Shown here in pieces: positions 1 through 11,183 of a DNA stretch of 64,000 bases. Within the stretch, counting starts at the first letter, position 1; each line of letters starts with the position of its first letter. The notes under the pieces are model-generated. The model was given only the letters and a program-made list of their open reading frames with translations. It made no database searches and was not told the DNA's origin. Source of the DNA: Ryuthela nishihirai (lineage: Eukaryota > Arthropoda > Arachnida > Araneae > Heptathelidae); contig JAWZYU010000027.1 of NCBI GenBank assembly GCA_038380435.1, positions 4,523,156 to 4,587,155 of the forward strand. The letters are read 5' to 3'. Both the position numbers and the translations under genes were made by a program.

Positions 1-741
1 TTTCTTCCCTAATATTATAATATTTACCTGAAACATGATTTTTATTTCTTTTAATGGTTTTTTTATAAAAAGTTGCCTTAAGAACTTATGTAACTGCTTT
101 TGAGAAATATGATGGTGTGCCCTCTTGTCAGGCAACTTCCCGTGAAACTGATTGGGTAGGGGAATATACAGAGATTCAATATGTGATGCCTTTTGTGTAT
201 TTGGGAACAGTGCTTCTCAAAATCTCACCCTTCACAGTCACACTCTGTATATTTATATTAGTCTTATTTAATTTTACAATCTTAGTTAAACAAATTTTAA
301 ACTTTATTATTTACAATAAAAAATAGAATATTTTCATTGGGTAGTGAGGGTGTGGAATCTAAAAATACTCAATAAAAAGGCACCTCATCTTTTAATTAAA
401 GAATCTGATAACGTTTACACAGTTGTTTGAAACTTATATGAAGTGTTCCACTTTTACCTTCCACACTTAAGAGGACAATAACCAAAATTACTCACGTTCA
501 GTTTTGAAAAATTGGTCATTTTATACTACTTCATGTCTGTCTTATTCCCTATGAGTAATAATTAGAATTACAAGTTTTTAAAAGTTTAAAAATATTCCTC
601 TTCCCAAATCTAAACATATTAGTCATTTATAGTTACCATTTGCATCAAAAATATCCCTTTTACCTGATTAGAGAATTTTTGAAATTTCAATGGTCTGAGA
701 GAAAACAGCTCTGCATTATATAAAACAAGGCTATTTTATTA
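1..741. other. Intronic or flanking A+T-rich DNA, no feature recognised
   Basis: No exon-like stretch with splice signals, no RNA gene and no family repeat was recognised. The open frames here are short and low in complexity. The stretch lies downstream of the last host exon on the minus strand, so it is probably intron. Confidence 0.5.
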
Positions 742-934
742 AGCCCTGAAACAACTGCTTGCCACAGAATTCTTACAGAAACCTGTTAGTATAATATGCC
801 ATAGAAATATCTCAGGAAGGCAAGAGCTTGGCAAAAAAAAGTCATCACAAGAAACGAAACATCCATACCATATCCAGGGCTCGAACTCAGATCCCTTTAA
901 CCAATAGCCAAGCTTGCTAACCACTCTGCCATCA
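742..934 (-). mobile_element. SINE-A copy, diverged (tRNA-derived)
   Basis: Read on the minus strand it begins with a tRNA-like head (GGTTAGCAAG, then a B-box-like GAGTTCGAGCCC) and ends with the family tail CAAGCAGTTG. The other copies start at about 2726, 7738, 12638, 49498 and 61319. This is the most diverged of the six, with several small insertions, so it is probably the oldest. Confidence 0.75.
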
Positions 935-1390
935 AAACACAAAAACAATATTAATATGAAACAAGAACTAATTTACATATAGAAAAAAGTAATGATTTTA
1001 GTTAAGTTTTTGGTCTAGCACTTGAACAGCAATTCTTTTACAGCTTCATTTACCTCTTAATAGAATTTAAATACTTAAACACTAAATCTTCAGGTACCAA
1101 TTAAGCTTTAGTAATTGCATACAATCTGCTATATATTTCAATGTTGAAAGAACTTATATTCCACTGGTTATTATAGCACTTCATTCAGCTCTCTTATTTG
1201 CATCAAATGTAATAATTACTTCAACATGTATCAGTAGCATTGAAATTTGGTTTATTCAGTAATTACAAAATAGAAATCTCAATGATGAAAATTACTTAGT
1301 AATGTTTATTGTTTCAATGCAATGTTTATTGTTGCATGTACTCTAAATGCTTATTCTTACACCAACTACAAGTAATGTGGCTTATCTTAC

Positions 1391-1445
1391 CTTTAACTAT
1401 TAAATGTCCAATATCAGACGTGTTAGAAAAACTCTGGAGAAGACC
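1391..1445 (-). CDS. Mctp: MCTP-type gene, internal exon (start of the following C2 domain)
   Basis: A 55-bp exon bounded on the minus strand by an AG acceptor (bases 1447-1446, after TCATGTCTTT) and a consensus donor GTAAGA at 1390-1385. It is read in phase 0 and encodes GLLQSFSNTSDIGHLIVK plus one extra base. The exon at 21296-21482 ends in phase 0 with INKY. The join INKY-GLLQSF...DIGHLIVK(V) fits the MCTP family, in which a short linker leads into a C2 domain beginning with a (D)VGxLxVKV strand. MCTP proteins are ER/membrane-anchored calcium or lipid sensors with three C2 domains and two C-terminal membrane spans. The next exon (the rest of this C2 domain) was not found between 1 and 1390. 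The exon is small, but the phase, splice sites and family match all agree. Confidence 0.8.
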
Positions 1446-2725
1446 CTAAAGACATGATAGAAATTAAACAATCACCCAATCTCTAAATATTGCACTTCAA
1501 TATATATTTTAAGTAAATAGTTCAAGTATATTGGCAAAATAACAGCATTTGGTATGAAGAATAGCTAAAGAAACTATAGGATGTAAGAATAACCCAAATG
1601 ATCAAAATATAAGTGCACAAATACTGTGGGGAAATGCTGATGTATTTCTTTCTTGCAAAAAACTACTCCATTCAAAAGCATATTATGTCAGTGATGGCAA
1701 ACCTGTGACAGGCATGTCACACATTGACACCAAGTATTTTGATGCACTGATTTGCAAAATCAATCAGCTGGAATATACTCAAGGCCATGGTATGAATGGT
1801 TTGCTAGCACACATCTTATTTATTCTCTTTATAGCCAGACTGAAGAGGCCCAACACATCAAGATACCAGACTAAATTGATCACATGATGGCCAATGATAA
1901 TCTCAGTGTCATATCCTCTTTCTTGTCAGCCTCAGTATTCCCCAAGTGAAGCACAGAAACCTTTATATAATTGTACAAGCTATTAGGCACATAATACTCA
2001 TATCTCACTCAAGGCAATAGGCACGACTTGCCAGGCTTTTCTCAATGTTTTAAGTAGCAGCATATGTTTGATCTTTTACAATGCAATACTTAATATTTTC
2101 AACATTACCCTTATGAAAATACCATAACAAGAAACAAAAGCTTAATAATGAGACCAAGGATAGTGGAAGAATATATCATAAAGCATGATTTTGAAAATTT
2201 GGATTATTGAAAAAAAATAATAATAAAGCATTTTATGTTATCTGTTAACATAAAAGTGTGAAACACTTTGTATGTGTGAAAGTGTGAAACATAAAAGTGT
2301 GAAGCACTTTATATTTATATCTTAACAGTTGTTTAACATAGTTTTAATACAAACGGTTATTTTGAATTTAATCACAAATTTTTATTATTATTGTCAAATG
2401 AAGAAAAAAGTGAACATTTTGCATAGGAACTATATTTCAGACACAATTTGTTGGCTTCAAATTAATGTTGCACCCAAAAAATAATGCAACAGCTACTTTT
2501 AGTGTCTTGCATTACACAACACACAAAACCACTTTCTGATAGAGATTTCTTAAGAGAAACTTTCATAGTTTGTATAGATTCAGTATTTGTTGATTTTCAA
2601 AATAAGGAATTGGCAACCAATAAAATTATCTGAATTAATTACCAATAAGTAACACCACCATTAAAGACAGAATTTTAGAATAAAACAGATATTTAAAGTA
2701 ACTTTTTAAATAAAAATAAATAAAT
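1446..2725. other. Intron, A+T-rich, no gene recognised
   Basis: This is the 3' part of a roughly 19.9-kb host intron (1446-21295). A short imperfect repeat of a GTGTGAAACA type motif lies near 2250-2310. A hAT-terminus-like phrase (CAGTGATGGCAAACCT) occurs at about 1690, but no matching opposite end was found. Confidence 0.5.
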
Positions 2726-2910
2726 ACCCCCTCAAGCAGCTGCTTGACACAGAGGCCTGACAGGAGCCTGTCAGCTTAATACGCTATAGTAGAAAGTCTG
2801 TGAGGATGGTGGGATCTCAGCAGATAAACAACACACATATCTATGCCTTGCCTGGGGCTTGAACCCAGGTCCCTTAGATCAGTAGCCTAAGAGTGCTAAC
2901 CACTCGATGG
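2726..2910 (-). mobile_element. SINE-A copy, full length
   Basis: On the minus strand it starts with GAGTGGTTAGCAC (A-box region) and carries the B box GGGTTCAAGCCCC. It runs through a conserved body and ends CAAGCAGCTGCTTGAGGGGG followed by a (TTTA)n tail. It directly abuts a TTAA-family fragment at 2922. The head is like a tRNA gene, but the acceptor stem cannot pair, so this is a tRNA-derived SINE and not a tRNA. Confidence 0.85.
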
Positions 2911-2921
2911 ATTTTAATACT

Positions 2922-3335
2922 GAAAGGAATTATGGCATGTTGTATGCCAAATTGATCAGCATTTAATTCTGGATATAAAATATTTGACAAAAAAAAGATG
3001 ACTCATTTTATTTTAATAGGATTTTTTTTATAGAGGTATGTGGTAAAAAATGCATCTGGCATGCAAATAAAAATTTATAAAAAAAAATAGACAAAACTGA
3101 TTATAATGCGTATCAATAAAAAGGCTATTTGTTTATGTATAAGAAAAAAATAATTTTTTTTTCCTTAAATGAAGATAATTACTCTTTTTTTATTAACTTT
3201 TTTTAGGTTACCATACTTTGACAAAAGTCCAGGCTTTTCATCAGTTGTGACTAGACAAACAATCAACTTAACATTTAAAAAAACAAAAGAAATGAGCAGA
3301 AATAGGTCATATTTTATTAAATTAATAATTTTAAT
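2922..3335 (-). mobile_element. TTAA-family DNA element, 3' fragment
   Basis: The reverse complement matches the 3' third of the copies ending at 17701, 31278 and 39727. It shows the GCCATAATTCCTTTCA block, the GCATCTGGCA-type block and the stretch around GTCCAGGCTTTTC. The terminal inverted repeat is missing. It touches the start of the inverted repeat at 3330. Confidence 0.7.
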
Positions 3336-3735
3336 ACTCTATGACACAGTTAAATATTTTAAAGTGCTTCAACAAAAGTTCCAGCTACCTAGTATCAAAA
3401 GAAATGAATGATATTTTACTTATCATAGAGGATGGGTAATGAAAAGAACTTCAGAGATGAGCGTTGATAATACTGAGCAACAAGTTCTTTTTTCAAAGCT
3501 TTTGTCGGCAAATGATGAGTCACAGTAGAAGTTCAGAAGTTGATGCAGTATGCTGATGACTTTTTCTCTTCTGATCGAAGTTTTGTGATTGCAGTAACAT
3601 CAATAATAGCTAATACTTTTGGTAGCACAGAGTGCTTAAAAACATTGACATCCATGATGCATATTTCGTGCCTTTACCAGCGAACTTAGCCAAGGCCTGC
3701 AAACTTCCATTATACTCAAACATCCCTTAGTTATT
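3330..3735 (-). repeat. Left arm of a 0.4-kb inverted repeat flanking the Penelope-like element
   Basis: The reverse complement of this stretch matches 9855-10235 over most of its length. Shared blocks include GCTACCAAAAGTATTAGC-like, GACTCATCA, GCTTTGAAAAAAGAACTTGT and TACTAGGTAGC. The two arms diverge by substitutions and small gaps. They face each other about 6 kb apart, with the Penelope-like remnant and its nested insertions between. Penelope-like elements are known to carry repeats in direct or inverted arrangement, so these may be its termini. Confidence 0.6.
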
Positions 3736-4489
3736 TGTCAAAATTAAATTACACAAATCTTTGAAACCCTTTCTTTGAAGACCACTAGTTGCCAAATGAA
3801 ATTCTCCTATATAAAACCTACAGAAAGCACTCTTTCAATTTTTTGTCCCCCCAACACAGTACCATCCATTCAGGGGCAGATCTAATTAACACACTTAAAA
3901 CCATAACTGTTACACTCATTTGATTCTCTCGACCTTGCCACAAAAGTAACTAGTTTGAAGACGATAGCAGGATCTTCGTCCAGAAGCAAGGTGTCTCAAT
4001 GTGCTCCCCCCGCTCTTTGGATTGATGGTGGAAGTCATTCTAAGTCAAGTAGAATCCAGAGTTCACCATGAAAGTCAAATCTGCCCACTGCTTTATGTCT
4101 GTTATTTCAACAACATCCTAATTATCTGGCAACACCCTAAAGAAGAATTAAAGAAATTACTATTTGAATATAATGCAGTCCTCCCCACCATCAAATTTAG
4201 ACATGAAGAACAAAATGGATACCTATCATTTTCAGATATTAACTTACAGATATTACTTTCAGATTTTTTACAGATGTTTATAGTTTAATGAAGGTATTGT
4301 ATTACATCTGTATACAAAAAACCTACATTTATTCCTAACACAATAACTAGCACCTCTGCCCACCCAAACAACTACAAATTATCAACTTTCTACTTGCACT
4401 TTAATAGAGCCTATCATACTACAATACTCAAGAAGCACTAAACAAAATAAAATATATTTTTGAACTCGCTGAACAAGCTGGATATACCC

Positions 4490-4863
4490 GGGGCGGGGGT
4501 GGCTCGGTCAGTAGCGCGCCAGGCTCGTAATCTGTAGTTCCCAAGTTCGAGTCCCAGCTGGGTCAGCGTTGAGATTTATCTCCGCAAAATTCCCCGCCTT
4601 GCCCACGGTCAGTAGGGGACACTGATGGGCTTGGAAAGGCTGCCGTCCGTCGGATGGGACCGTGTGCGGGAGAGCCATACCCTGTGCACGTTAAAGAACA
4701 CGCTGGATGGCCTTGACGGGAGGCTACCATCTGTCTCCCAACAGCTGTTCCAGTGGGTCCCCTCCCCCAACCTTCTCTGAGCCTTCGGGGTCCATGTGAC
4801 CTGGCCATTTAGCCCATGGTGTGCAAAAAAGTGCCGCTCAGAGGTAAAACAACCCAACCCAAC
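4490..4863 (+). mobile_element. SINE-B copy with 12-bp target-site duplication
   Basis: A roughly 374-bp element with a tRNA-like head. It shows an A-box region GGCTCGGTCAGTAGCGCG, an anticodon-arm region CAGGCTCGTAATCTG and the B box AGTTCGAGTCCC. The head resembles elongator tRNA-Met with an altered anticodon (judged from memory). A conserved body containing GTGCACGTTAAAGAAC follows, then a CAACCCAACCCAACC tail. It is flanked by perfect 12-bp copies of CTGGATATACCC (4478-4489 and 4864-4875). It lies inside the Penelope-like remnant. Confidence 0.9.
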
Positions 4864-5651
4864 CTGGATATACCCCACACACCATCAGCAAAGTCTGTAA
4901 ACAAATCAAATACAAACAATCCCCAAATCCTCCAACACTTATAAATAAAGAAATAGAAAAATGCTCAGCAGCCCTACCATATATCAATAATAATTTCACA
5001 TACTCTGTTAAATATCCCTAAAACCTTTCCATCATAAAGTCTCAATTAAAATGTCAAACACAATATTTCAACTTATTTGAAATGATCTTGACCATATACT
5101 CAGCTCTGGAGGAATTTACTACACTGGTTTCCATAAATTAAGGAAAAATGAGACAAATTATCATAAACATAAAACTGTATGAATGATTTTAATGAAATTT
5201 GCTCGAAACATGAATTACAATGCTAGTCTTAGGATGGCATAAAATATTTCGCACTAGAAACATTTTTCATCAAAAAATAACACAGGAACTTGTGCAAAAA
5301 CGAGGCATCAGAATGCAACGGGCAAAGTTCTTTAATAAGGAGTGTGGTCACCCCTTACAGCAATGCAGGCATGACAGCGATGTTCCATGCTGTTTATGAT
5401 GTTGTGAATCAGCTCAGTAGGGTGTAACAACCTTTGTTCCTTTAAAGCAGTAATAAGCTCCCCCTTTGTTTCAGGTGGCAGGTTGAAGGTAGCAACACTT
5501 CTCCTTAGAGAATCCCACACATGCTCAATAGGATTTAGGTCGGGAGATCGAGTCTCCTCTTGAAGGTATTGTTCCACTAGTCGAGCTCTGTGTGGATGAG
5601 CATTATCGTCTTGTAAGATGAATGTTTCACCTATTGCACCAGCGTAAGGAC

Positions 5652-8294
5652 TAGTGTTTAAGCTTTCTCAATAGTTCTCATTTCTCAAGAAAAGAAAAAA
5701 TTACCTCTTATTTCTTGAGAAATCTCGAGAATTCTCATATAATATATAAATAATATTTGCCCGCTTAAATTCAGGTTAAAAGGTTATATAACAATGAAAT
5801 ATCACTCTTTAATACTGAATTCATATATATATTTTTTTATTTTAACACAATTACAATATGTAGATAAAAAATGATTGCAAAACAAAATTTAATGTGTTTA
5901 TTGTTTAACTTTGAAATACTTTTTCAAAAAACATAGCGCATCCAAAGTAGTATTGGACAATCAATTTCTCTTCTTCGTAACAAAATCGTTAGCAATAGAA
6001 AAATTACATTCATTTTGTGTACATGTAGCTTTATTGTGGACAAAACATCTCTAAGTAGTTCCAAATTTGTTGTTCTTGTACTCATTATTTGAAATATATG
6101 AAATTCTTGTCTGATATTTGTCAGTAACACCAGGTTTCACTTCTCTCACATTTTCTGTTATAGATAAATTTAATTGTTGTTGAAGAGACAATTCTTCATT
6201 TCCATTCATTGGAACTTCATTAACATCTTCTTCGTCAGTATCAAACTGTTGAGAACTAGCAAATAATCTATTTAACAGTTCTTTAGCAATCTTGTAAATT
6301 TCATTTTTCGAGACTAGTCTAAAAAATGTATCCTTCGCAATAGGGATTTTATAAAAATTTATAAAGAGATATGATGTTATTGTTTCTTTAATTGCAATAA
6401 GAAGCTCCTTACTTAGTTAATTTTTAACCTTCTTTAATTTTCGAAAACAAAAATTTTAAGGCTCCTTCTGCAGTTAACAATGTAGAATCTTCTCGGCTCA
6501 GACATTCAACGGTTATTCGAATGGGCTCTAATAATGTTTCAGCCATATTCACGTAATCTTCCCTCCACATAGTATTCATATTCAGTTCACTTAGTGCCAT
6601 TTTAACAGGCTTTTTAATTCATAAAATGTGTTTGATCATAATCTCCATGGTATTCTACCTTGTCTTGCAATCCAAAAGTAGTGACAGTTCCTTTTGTTCA
6701 TATTCTTGTACATATTTTTTGCAAAACGCTATTTTTGACAGAAGATTTTTTAAATATTTTTACAATTTTCTGCATACCTATAATTGTATCTTCTATAACA
6801 TTTTGCATCTTTCTGTTTATCACTGGTTCAAATTCAAAATTGGATCCATATTCTGAAAAACAATCTTCATCTTTATCTTCACTATCACTATTATTTTCTT
6901 TGAATTCATCACTTTCTTTCTGCTTTTCAATGTAAAAGGTTTTCAAAATAGCTAAGTGCAAACCATGATTATAGCATAGTTGCTGATGCGCAGGAGACAA
7001 CCTTCCAAATTTCTGCATAATGGCAGTGCCATCACTCATTACAGATACAATATCTTTTTCAAGAGAAATACCAAAACCATCTAATTTTTGTGTTAGCAAC
7101 TCTAAAGTTTTTTTGGCAGAACTATCATTAATCAAAACCAACCCAAGATTGAACAAATCTTTAGAACCAGTAGTAAATAATCACAGGATAAGTCCTGTAG
7201 ACATGGAACTCATGAAATGATGATCTTTAGAATTTCTATATATGTGAATATCCATGCATCTCTTAATTTTAGTACTAGTCCATTCGTCAACAGATACACT
7301 AAAATTTTTTTCTTCATCTTTTAGTTTCCTTATGGTCTAAACTAACTCCTCCTTTTACAATAATAAAATTCCATCATCAGTTGCCTCACTTCTGCAGGAT
7401 TACGTGGCAGATTGAATTGCGATCATGCTGTGTCTTATAAATTCACTTTTAATAATTTTATTAAATGAGAATCCATCGACTGCTGCCAATTTAGATATTA
7501 ATTCCACCGCAGTTGGATGTTTCATAAACATTAAAATTGCTTGATCATTGCTACTGGGGCCTTCAAATCGCTGTTTGCCATGTACACCTTCAAGGTGCCT
7601 GCAAAGACCAACTGTTGCTGAACCTTTACAAGATAAAATCTTATTGCAAAGATTACAAGTTGCCAAATCCTTATTATTACTCGTCTTCTTGAAATGTGAC
7701 CAACAGTTCTTATAAAATTTGCTCATCTTTAAAGAAAATACCCCCTCAAGCAGCTGCTTGCTACAGAGGTCTGACAGGAACCTGTCAGTTTATATGCCAT
7801 AGTAGAAGGTCTGTGAGGATGGCAGGACCTAAGCAGAAAAACAACACAAATGTCCATGCCTTATCCAGGGCTCGAACCCAGGTCCCTTAGATCAGTAGCC
7901 AAGTGTGCTAACCACTCGACCATGGGTTTTTTTATGGGCTAAAAACACAAAACAAAATGAATTAAATTTAAATATTTAAAAAAGAACTACAGAAGAAAAA
8001 CAAACTGCGCAACTGCACTTAACAACTCAGCTGCGCAAGTTTTTAAGTATTTATTACTTAAGAAGTTATAAATAAAATATTATTTATAAATTTTCCAGGC
8101 ATTGCAATAAAAACAGTAAATATGGACCATTACAAATTGTTGATAAAAACAACAATAATTTCGATATTGATTCCAAGAAATAAATTTCTGGAGAAATGAG
8201 AAAAACAAATTTTACTTTTTTCTCGAGAAGAAACACTATAATTCTCAAGAAATGAGAAAAAAATTATACTTTTTTTTTGAGAAGAAATACTAGT
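5652..8294 (-). mobile_element. hAT transposon (BED finger, RNase-H-like transposase), broken
   Basis: It is flanked by an 8-bp duplication GTAAGGA(C/T) (5644-5651 and 8295-8302), the hAT hallmark, with short ends TAGTGTTT / TAGTATTT. On the minus strand, 7726-7400 encodes a BED-type zinc finger (CNLCNKIL, then HLEGVH). From about 7330 to 6700 lies the RNase-H-like core (NFSVSVDEWTSTK, DIVSVMSDGTAIM, CYNHGLHLAI). Around 6340-5890 lies the dimerisation end (KKRN-LSNTTLDALCFLKKY). Frameshifts separate the parts. It inserted into the Tc1-like transposase gene, and a SINE-A copy then landed in its 5' region. Imperfect TTCTCAAGAAA-type subterminal repeats occur at both ends. Confidence 0.9.
7738..7926 (-). 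mobile_element. SINE-A copy nested in the hAT element
   Basis: A good-length copy with B box GGTTCGAGCCC (minus strand), the conserved body, and the terminal GCAGCTGCTTGAGGGGG. It lies just upstream of the BED-finger start of the hAT transposase and is therefore the youngest layer of this stack. I could not identify a clean target-site duplication. Confidence 0.85.
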
Positions 8295-9045
8295 AAGGAT
8301 TATATAAGGGTCCAGGATGTCATCTCTATACCTTTGAGCATTGAGGTTCCCCCATGCCAACACATAGAGGTCTGTGTGTCCACCTAAGGAAATGCCACCT
8401 CAAACACACAAGCTACCTCTGCTGTAACTGTCTCTTTGAAGGATGTTGCTAGGATGATAGTGGGTACCTCATTCTCTCCATATCAAACAATGTACGGAAT
8501 CACTCTGTAAGCAATATCTGAAGTCATCTGTGAAGAGTATGGACCTCCATTGCTCTTCTGTCCAGTTAACACGCATGCATGCCCAATTCAACTGAACTCT
8601 CCTGCGACGTGACGTGAGGGGTATACAAATTACTGGCCTTCTATGCAGAAGGACTCACATTCAGCCATCATGCCATGTCTGACTGACTTTGGACTGCATC
8701 GAGCTGGCCAACAGCTCTCCACTGCAGTTCATTTGTCAAATGATGTCTCGAGATCATTCCTACAAAATGGCTATTTCGTATTTCTTACTCACATTTACAA
8801 CACAAAATAACAATCCACTCCAAAACACCCTTTTTTGCCGCTATCCAATTATACAAATTAATGCAACCTACTCTAACTTGCATACAATATGCTCACTCAG
8901 CATCACTTTACTGGTTATTTGAACAAATTTGGTGAGGATCGCACAATTTTTTGGCGAATTATCACGATTTTTCTCATTTTTCCTTAATTTATGGAAACCA
9001 GTGTATATCCAACTCAAAAATCCACATGTAAAATTTTCCCCAAAC

Positions 9046-9236
9046 ACAAATTCAGAAAGAGGGGGAGACCAAGGATGAGGTGGGCAGACAATGTCAAACA
9101 GGACCTTATTAGAATTGGTGTGCAGTGGCCAGATGCAGCAGATGTAGCTCAGGACAGACTGGCTTGGAGAACTAAATTGCACGGTCTGGTTGGATCTCCG
9201 TAGTCCATGGCTGCTTGAGGATGATGATGAGGATGA
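9046..9236 (+). mobile_element. LINE 3' fragment with GAT-rich tail
   Basis: Encodes the C-terminal end of the window's dominant LINE: RKRGRPRMRWADNVKQDLI, then VQWPDAADVAQDRLAWRTK, then a stop. The short 3' UTR ends in a GATGATGATGAGGATGAGG tail. It is strongly 5' truncated, as is usual for LINE insertions. Confidence 0.85.
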
Positions 9237-9854
9237 GGATGAACTCTGCAACACAGACATCATCTCACTTCCCCCAGCTTGGCATCTGACCTTATACACT
9301 ACCCCTGAGAAATACAATGCCCTCCTAAACATGCTCCCTACACTCACCTCTGATCACCGTTCCCACTTGCCATGATGTACATACACCCAGACTCCAATAA
9401 AGAACATGAACTATCACAAATACATACTAGAAGCCGACGATTAGAATACTCCCTCCACACACACTTCCCAATATCCCCCCTCCGAAATGATATGACAACC
9501 ACTATTAATGTCCTCATTAACATGTTTATTATTAATCCCACACATAAATTTATCAGGATTATAAAGTTAATTAAAATACCCCACTCATTGTAATCCCAAT
9601 GCAATGGACAACAAAGGAAAGAATTTTTAGTTTATTCACAAATGAAGCTTTTCTCGAAATTCTCAAATCTTGGAGAGCTCCCACAACTCTACACCCTTTT
9701 ATCTCCTTCATATGCAGATAGTATTGTGGCCATCTCCACATATGCTGGCCACTCCAAACCTCAGAGCTGACCTACTGAATATGTAATTTTTGGCACCACA
9801 CCCCTCCCCCACACTCGACAAACAACTGCTTCTAATGCAGTGCCTTAAGCTGCT
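9237..9854. other. Unassigned stretch inside the Penelope-flanked block
   Basis: Somewhat richer in C than its surroundings, with short frames such as LPPAWHLTLYTTPEKYNALL and EAFLEILKSWRAPTTLHPF that look like decayed coding sequence. I could not match these to a family. It may be the 3' part of the Penelope-like element or a different retroelement. Confidence 0.35.
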
Positions 9855-10235
9855 CATTTGCCACCTAATGATGCTCCCAAAGTAAGGGTGTGAAATGTGT
9901 GTCTTGGATCACAACGTTTTAAGCATTCAATGTTACCAAAAGTATCATTAGCTATTATTAATGCTACTGCAATCATGAAACTTCAATCTGAAGAAAATGA
10001 AATCATCAGCATACCACATCACCTTGTGCACTTCTACTGTGACTCATCACTTGCTGGAAAGAGCTTTGAAAAAAGAACTTGTCACTCACTATTATCAACT
10101 GTTATCTCTGAAGTTGCTCTCACTATCCATCCTCTACTGTACATAAAATCTCATTCAGTACTGTTGATACTAGGTAGCATAAAACTTTTGTTGAAGTGGT
10201 TTAAAATGTTTAACAGTGTCATCTAATATTATAAT
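9855..10235 (+). repeat. Right arm of the inverted repeat flanking the Penelope-like element
   Basis: Matches the reverse complement of 3330-3735 (shared TTAGCTATTATT, GTGACTCATCA, TTTGAAAAAAGAACTTGT and GATACTAGGTAGC blocks). It keeps an open frame of about 109 codons (9897-10226) that the left arm has lost. I do not consider that frame evidence for a gene. Confidence 0.6.
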
Positions 10236-11183
10236 ATAGAACAGCTACAGCAAATGGGTAATCAGGGCTGTACTAATAGTAGTTTCCAGCAAGAGAAAGG
10301 GCTTTTTATTTTCTGATACATTGTTGAGGAAAATACTGAAAATATTAGCATTTTTTCAGTGCTCTGAAATGTGAATTTTACACAAATATATAAATAAAAA
10401 TGTTAGTTCGAACTTTATTATTTTTAAAAAATTTTAATTTTTGTTATGGTTTTAAAGACGAATTTTATGGTTTATGGCCATATATGTAGGATTCTTGAAC
10501 CTGTTTTTGTAGATCGCAGCAGCCTAAGGGTTAAACTAGTAGTAGTTGTGTGTGGAGTTCATGTTAATTTCCACTGAAATGTGTTTAATTTTTATCTTAG
10601 TTTTGCTCTTTACATTTCTTCTATATTTAATCCTATGTTCCTTTTCATAATAAATATTTATATGCAAAAATTTAATTGTTTTGTATTTATAATCGATGAC
10701 TATAATTGCGTTCATTCTAAATGTATAGAGTCCACTCCACGGGGATTGGACATTGGAGGGGAGGGGAGTTTAGAGTGTTAAATACCAAAATTAAGGTTCT
10801 GGCTAGTAGCGCCCTGCAAAATTCTGATGTAACCTGCTGAAGACAAAGACTGCACATTACAATTCTAAACAAAGTAAGATTATATTTAAAAAAAAATTCA
10901 AAAATTTGGCTAAATGAGTAATTTTATTTTTTGATTTTATGAAATAGAAAACTACAAGGTTGGAGCCAAATCATATTGATAATGCCCAACATTTAAAGCT
11001 TGATGAATTTGCAAAAGAAAGAGAGGTAAATAATTAAGAAACACCATACTCACTGATATAAAATCATTTATGATGTAGATCAATTTCTTGTATACAAAAG
11101 TGCGGTACAAAAATCAATGATGCTGAAGATTATTTGGCAAAAGTCCAATTTAATGCTTTAACAACATTATATTTGACTTTTAT
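10236..11183. other. Intron, no feature recognised
   Basis: A+T-rich sequence with no recognised coding signal or family repeat. Confidence 0.45.

Larger units (their letters stand above)
5122..9003 (-). mobile_element. Tc1-like transposon, split by a hAT element
   Basis: The ends form a near-perfect inverted repeat starting CACTGGTTTCCATAAATTAA, with TA on both outer sides (5120-5121, 9004-9005). The minus-strand transposase remnant reads WTEEQWRSILFTDDFRY at about 8570-8500, then GNLNAQRYRDDILDPY at about 8350-8300. It resumes on the far side of the hAT with LQDDNAHPHRARLVEQYLQEE and SPDLNPIEHVWDSL (5630-5500) and ends with a stop at 5332. The two catalytic D positions and the NPIE glutamate are visible, but the frame is broken. 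Removing the hAT gives an element of about 1.2 kb, normal for Tc1-like elements. Confidence 0.9.
3960..9045 (+). pseudogene. Penelope-like retroelement remnant (RT and possible GIY-YIG), heavily interrupted
   Basis: A frame at 4001-4288 encodes CYFNNILIIWQHPKEELKKL, then LPTIKFRHEEQNGYLSFSD. This matches the Penelope-type RT palm (usually YVDD-I-VIW, then HP-I-F-ME--G-LPFLDV). The catalytic aspartate pair reads NN, so the copy is dead. It continues at about 4300-4470 (YTKPTFIPNT..., KLSTFYLHFNRAYHT) and, after the SINE, at 4864-5030 (KCSAALPYINNNFTYSVKYP). A phrase SSGGIYYIQL spans the Tc1 insertion site at 5121/9004 and may be the GIY-YIG start. Stops and frameshifts are common. SINE-B (4490-4863) and the Tc1-like element (5122-9003) inserted later. 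Confidence 0.7.

Noticed and set aside
1689..1960. hAT-like terminus CAGTGATGGCAAACCT
   Set aside because: No matching inverted end or 8-bp duplication found within a few hundred bases.
4563..4878. Overlapping minus-strand open frames of 81 and 89 codons
   Set aside because: They are shadows of SINE-B. The same frames recur at other SINE-B copies (14051, 16791) with the same peptides.
8868..9347. 159-codon minus frame with a serine run
   Set aside because: The serine run is the GAT/GAG tail of the LINE read backwards, and the frame crosses the Tc1 boundary.
9897..10226. 109-codon open frame
   Set aside because: The homologous inverted arm at 3330-3735 has no open frame and no family motif was recognised, so it is probably chance.
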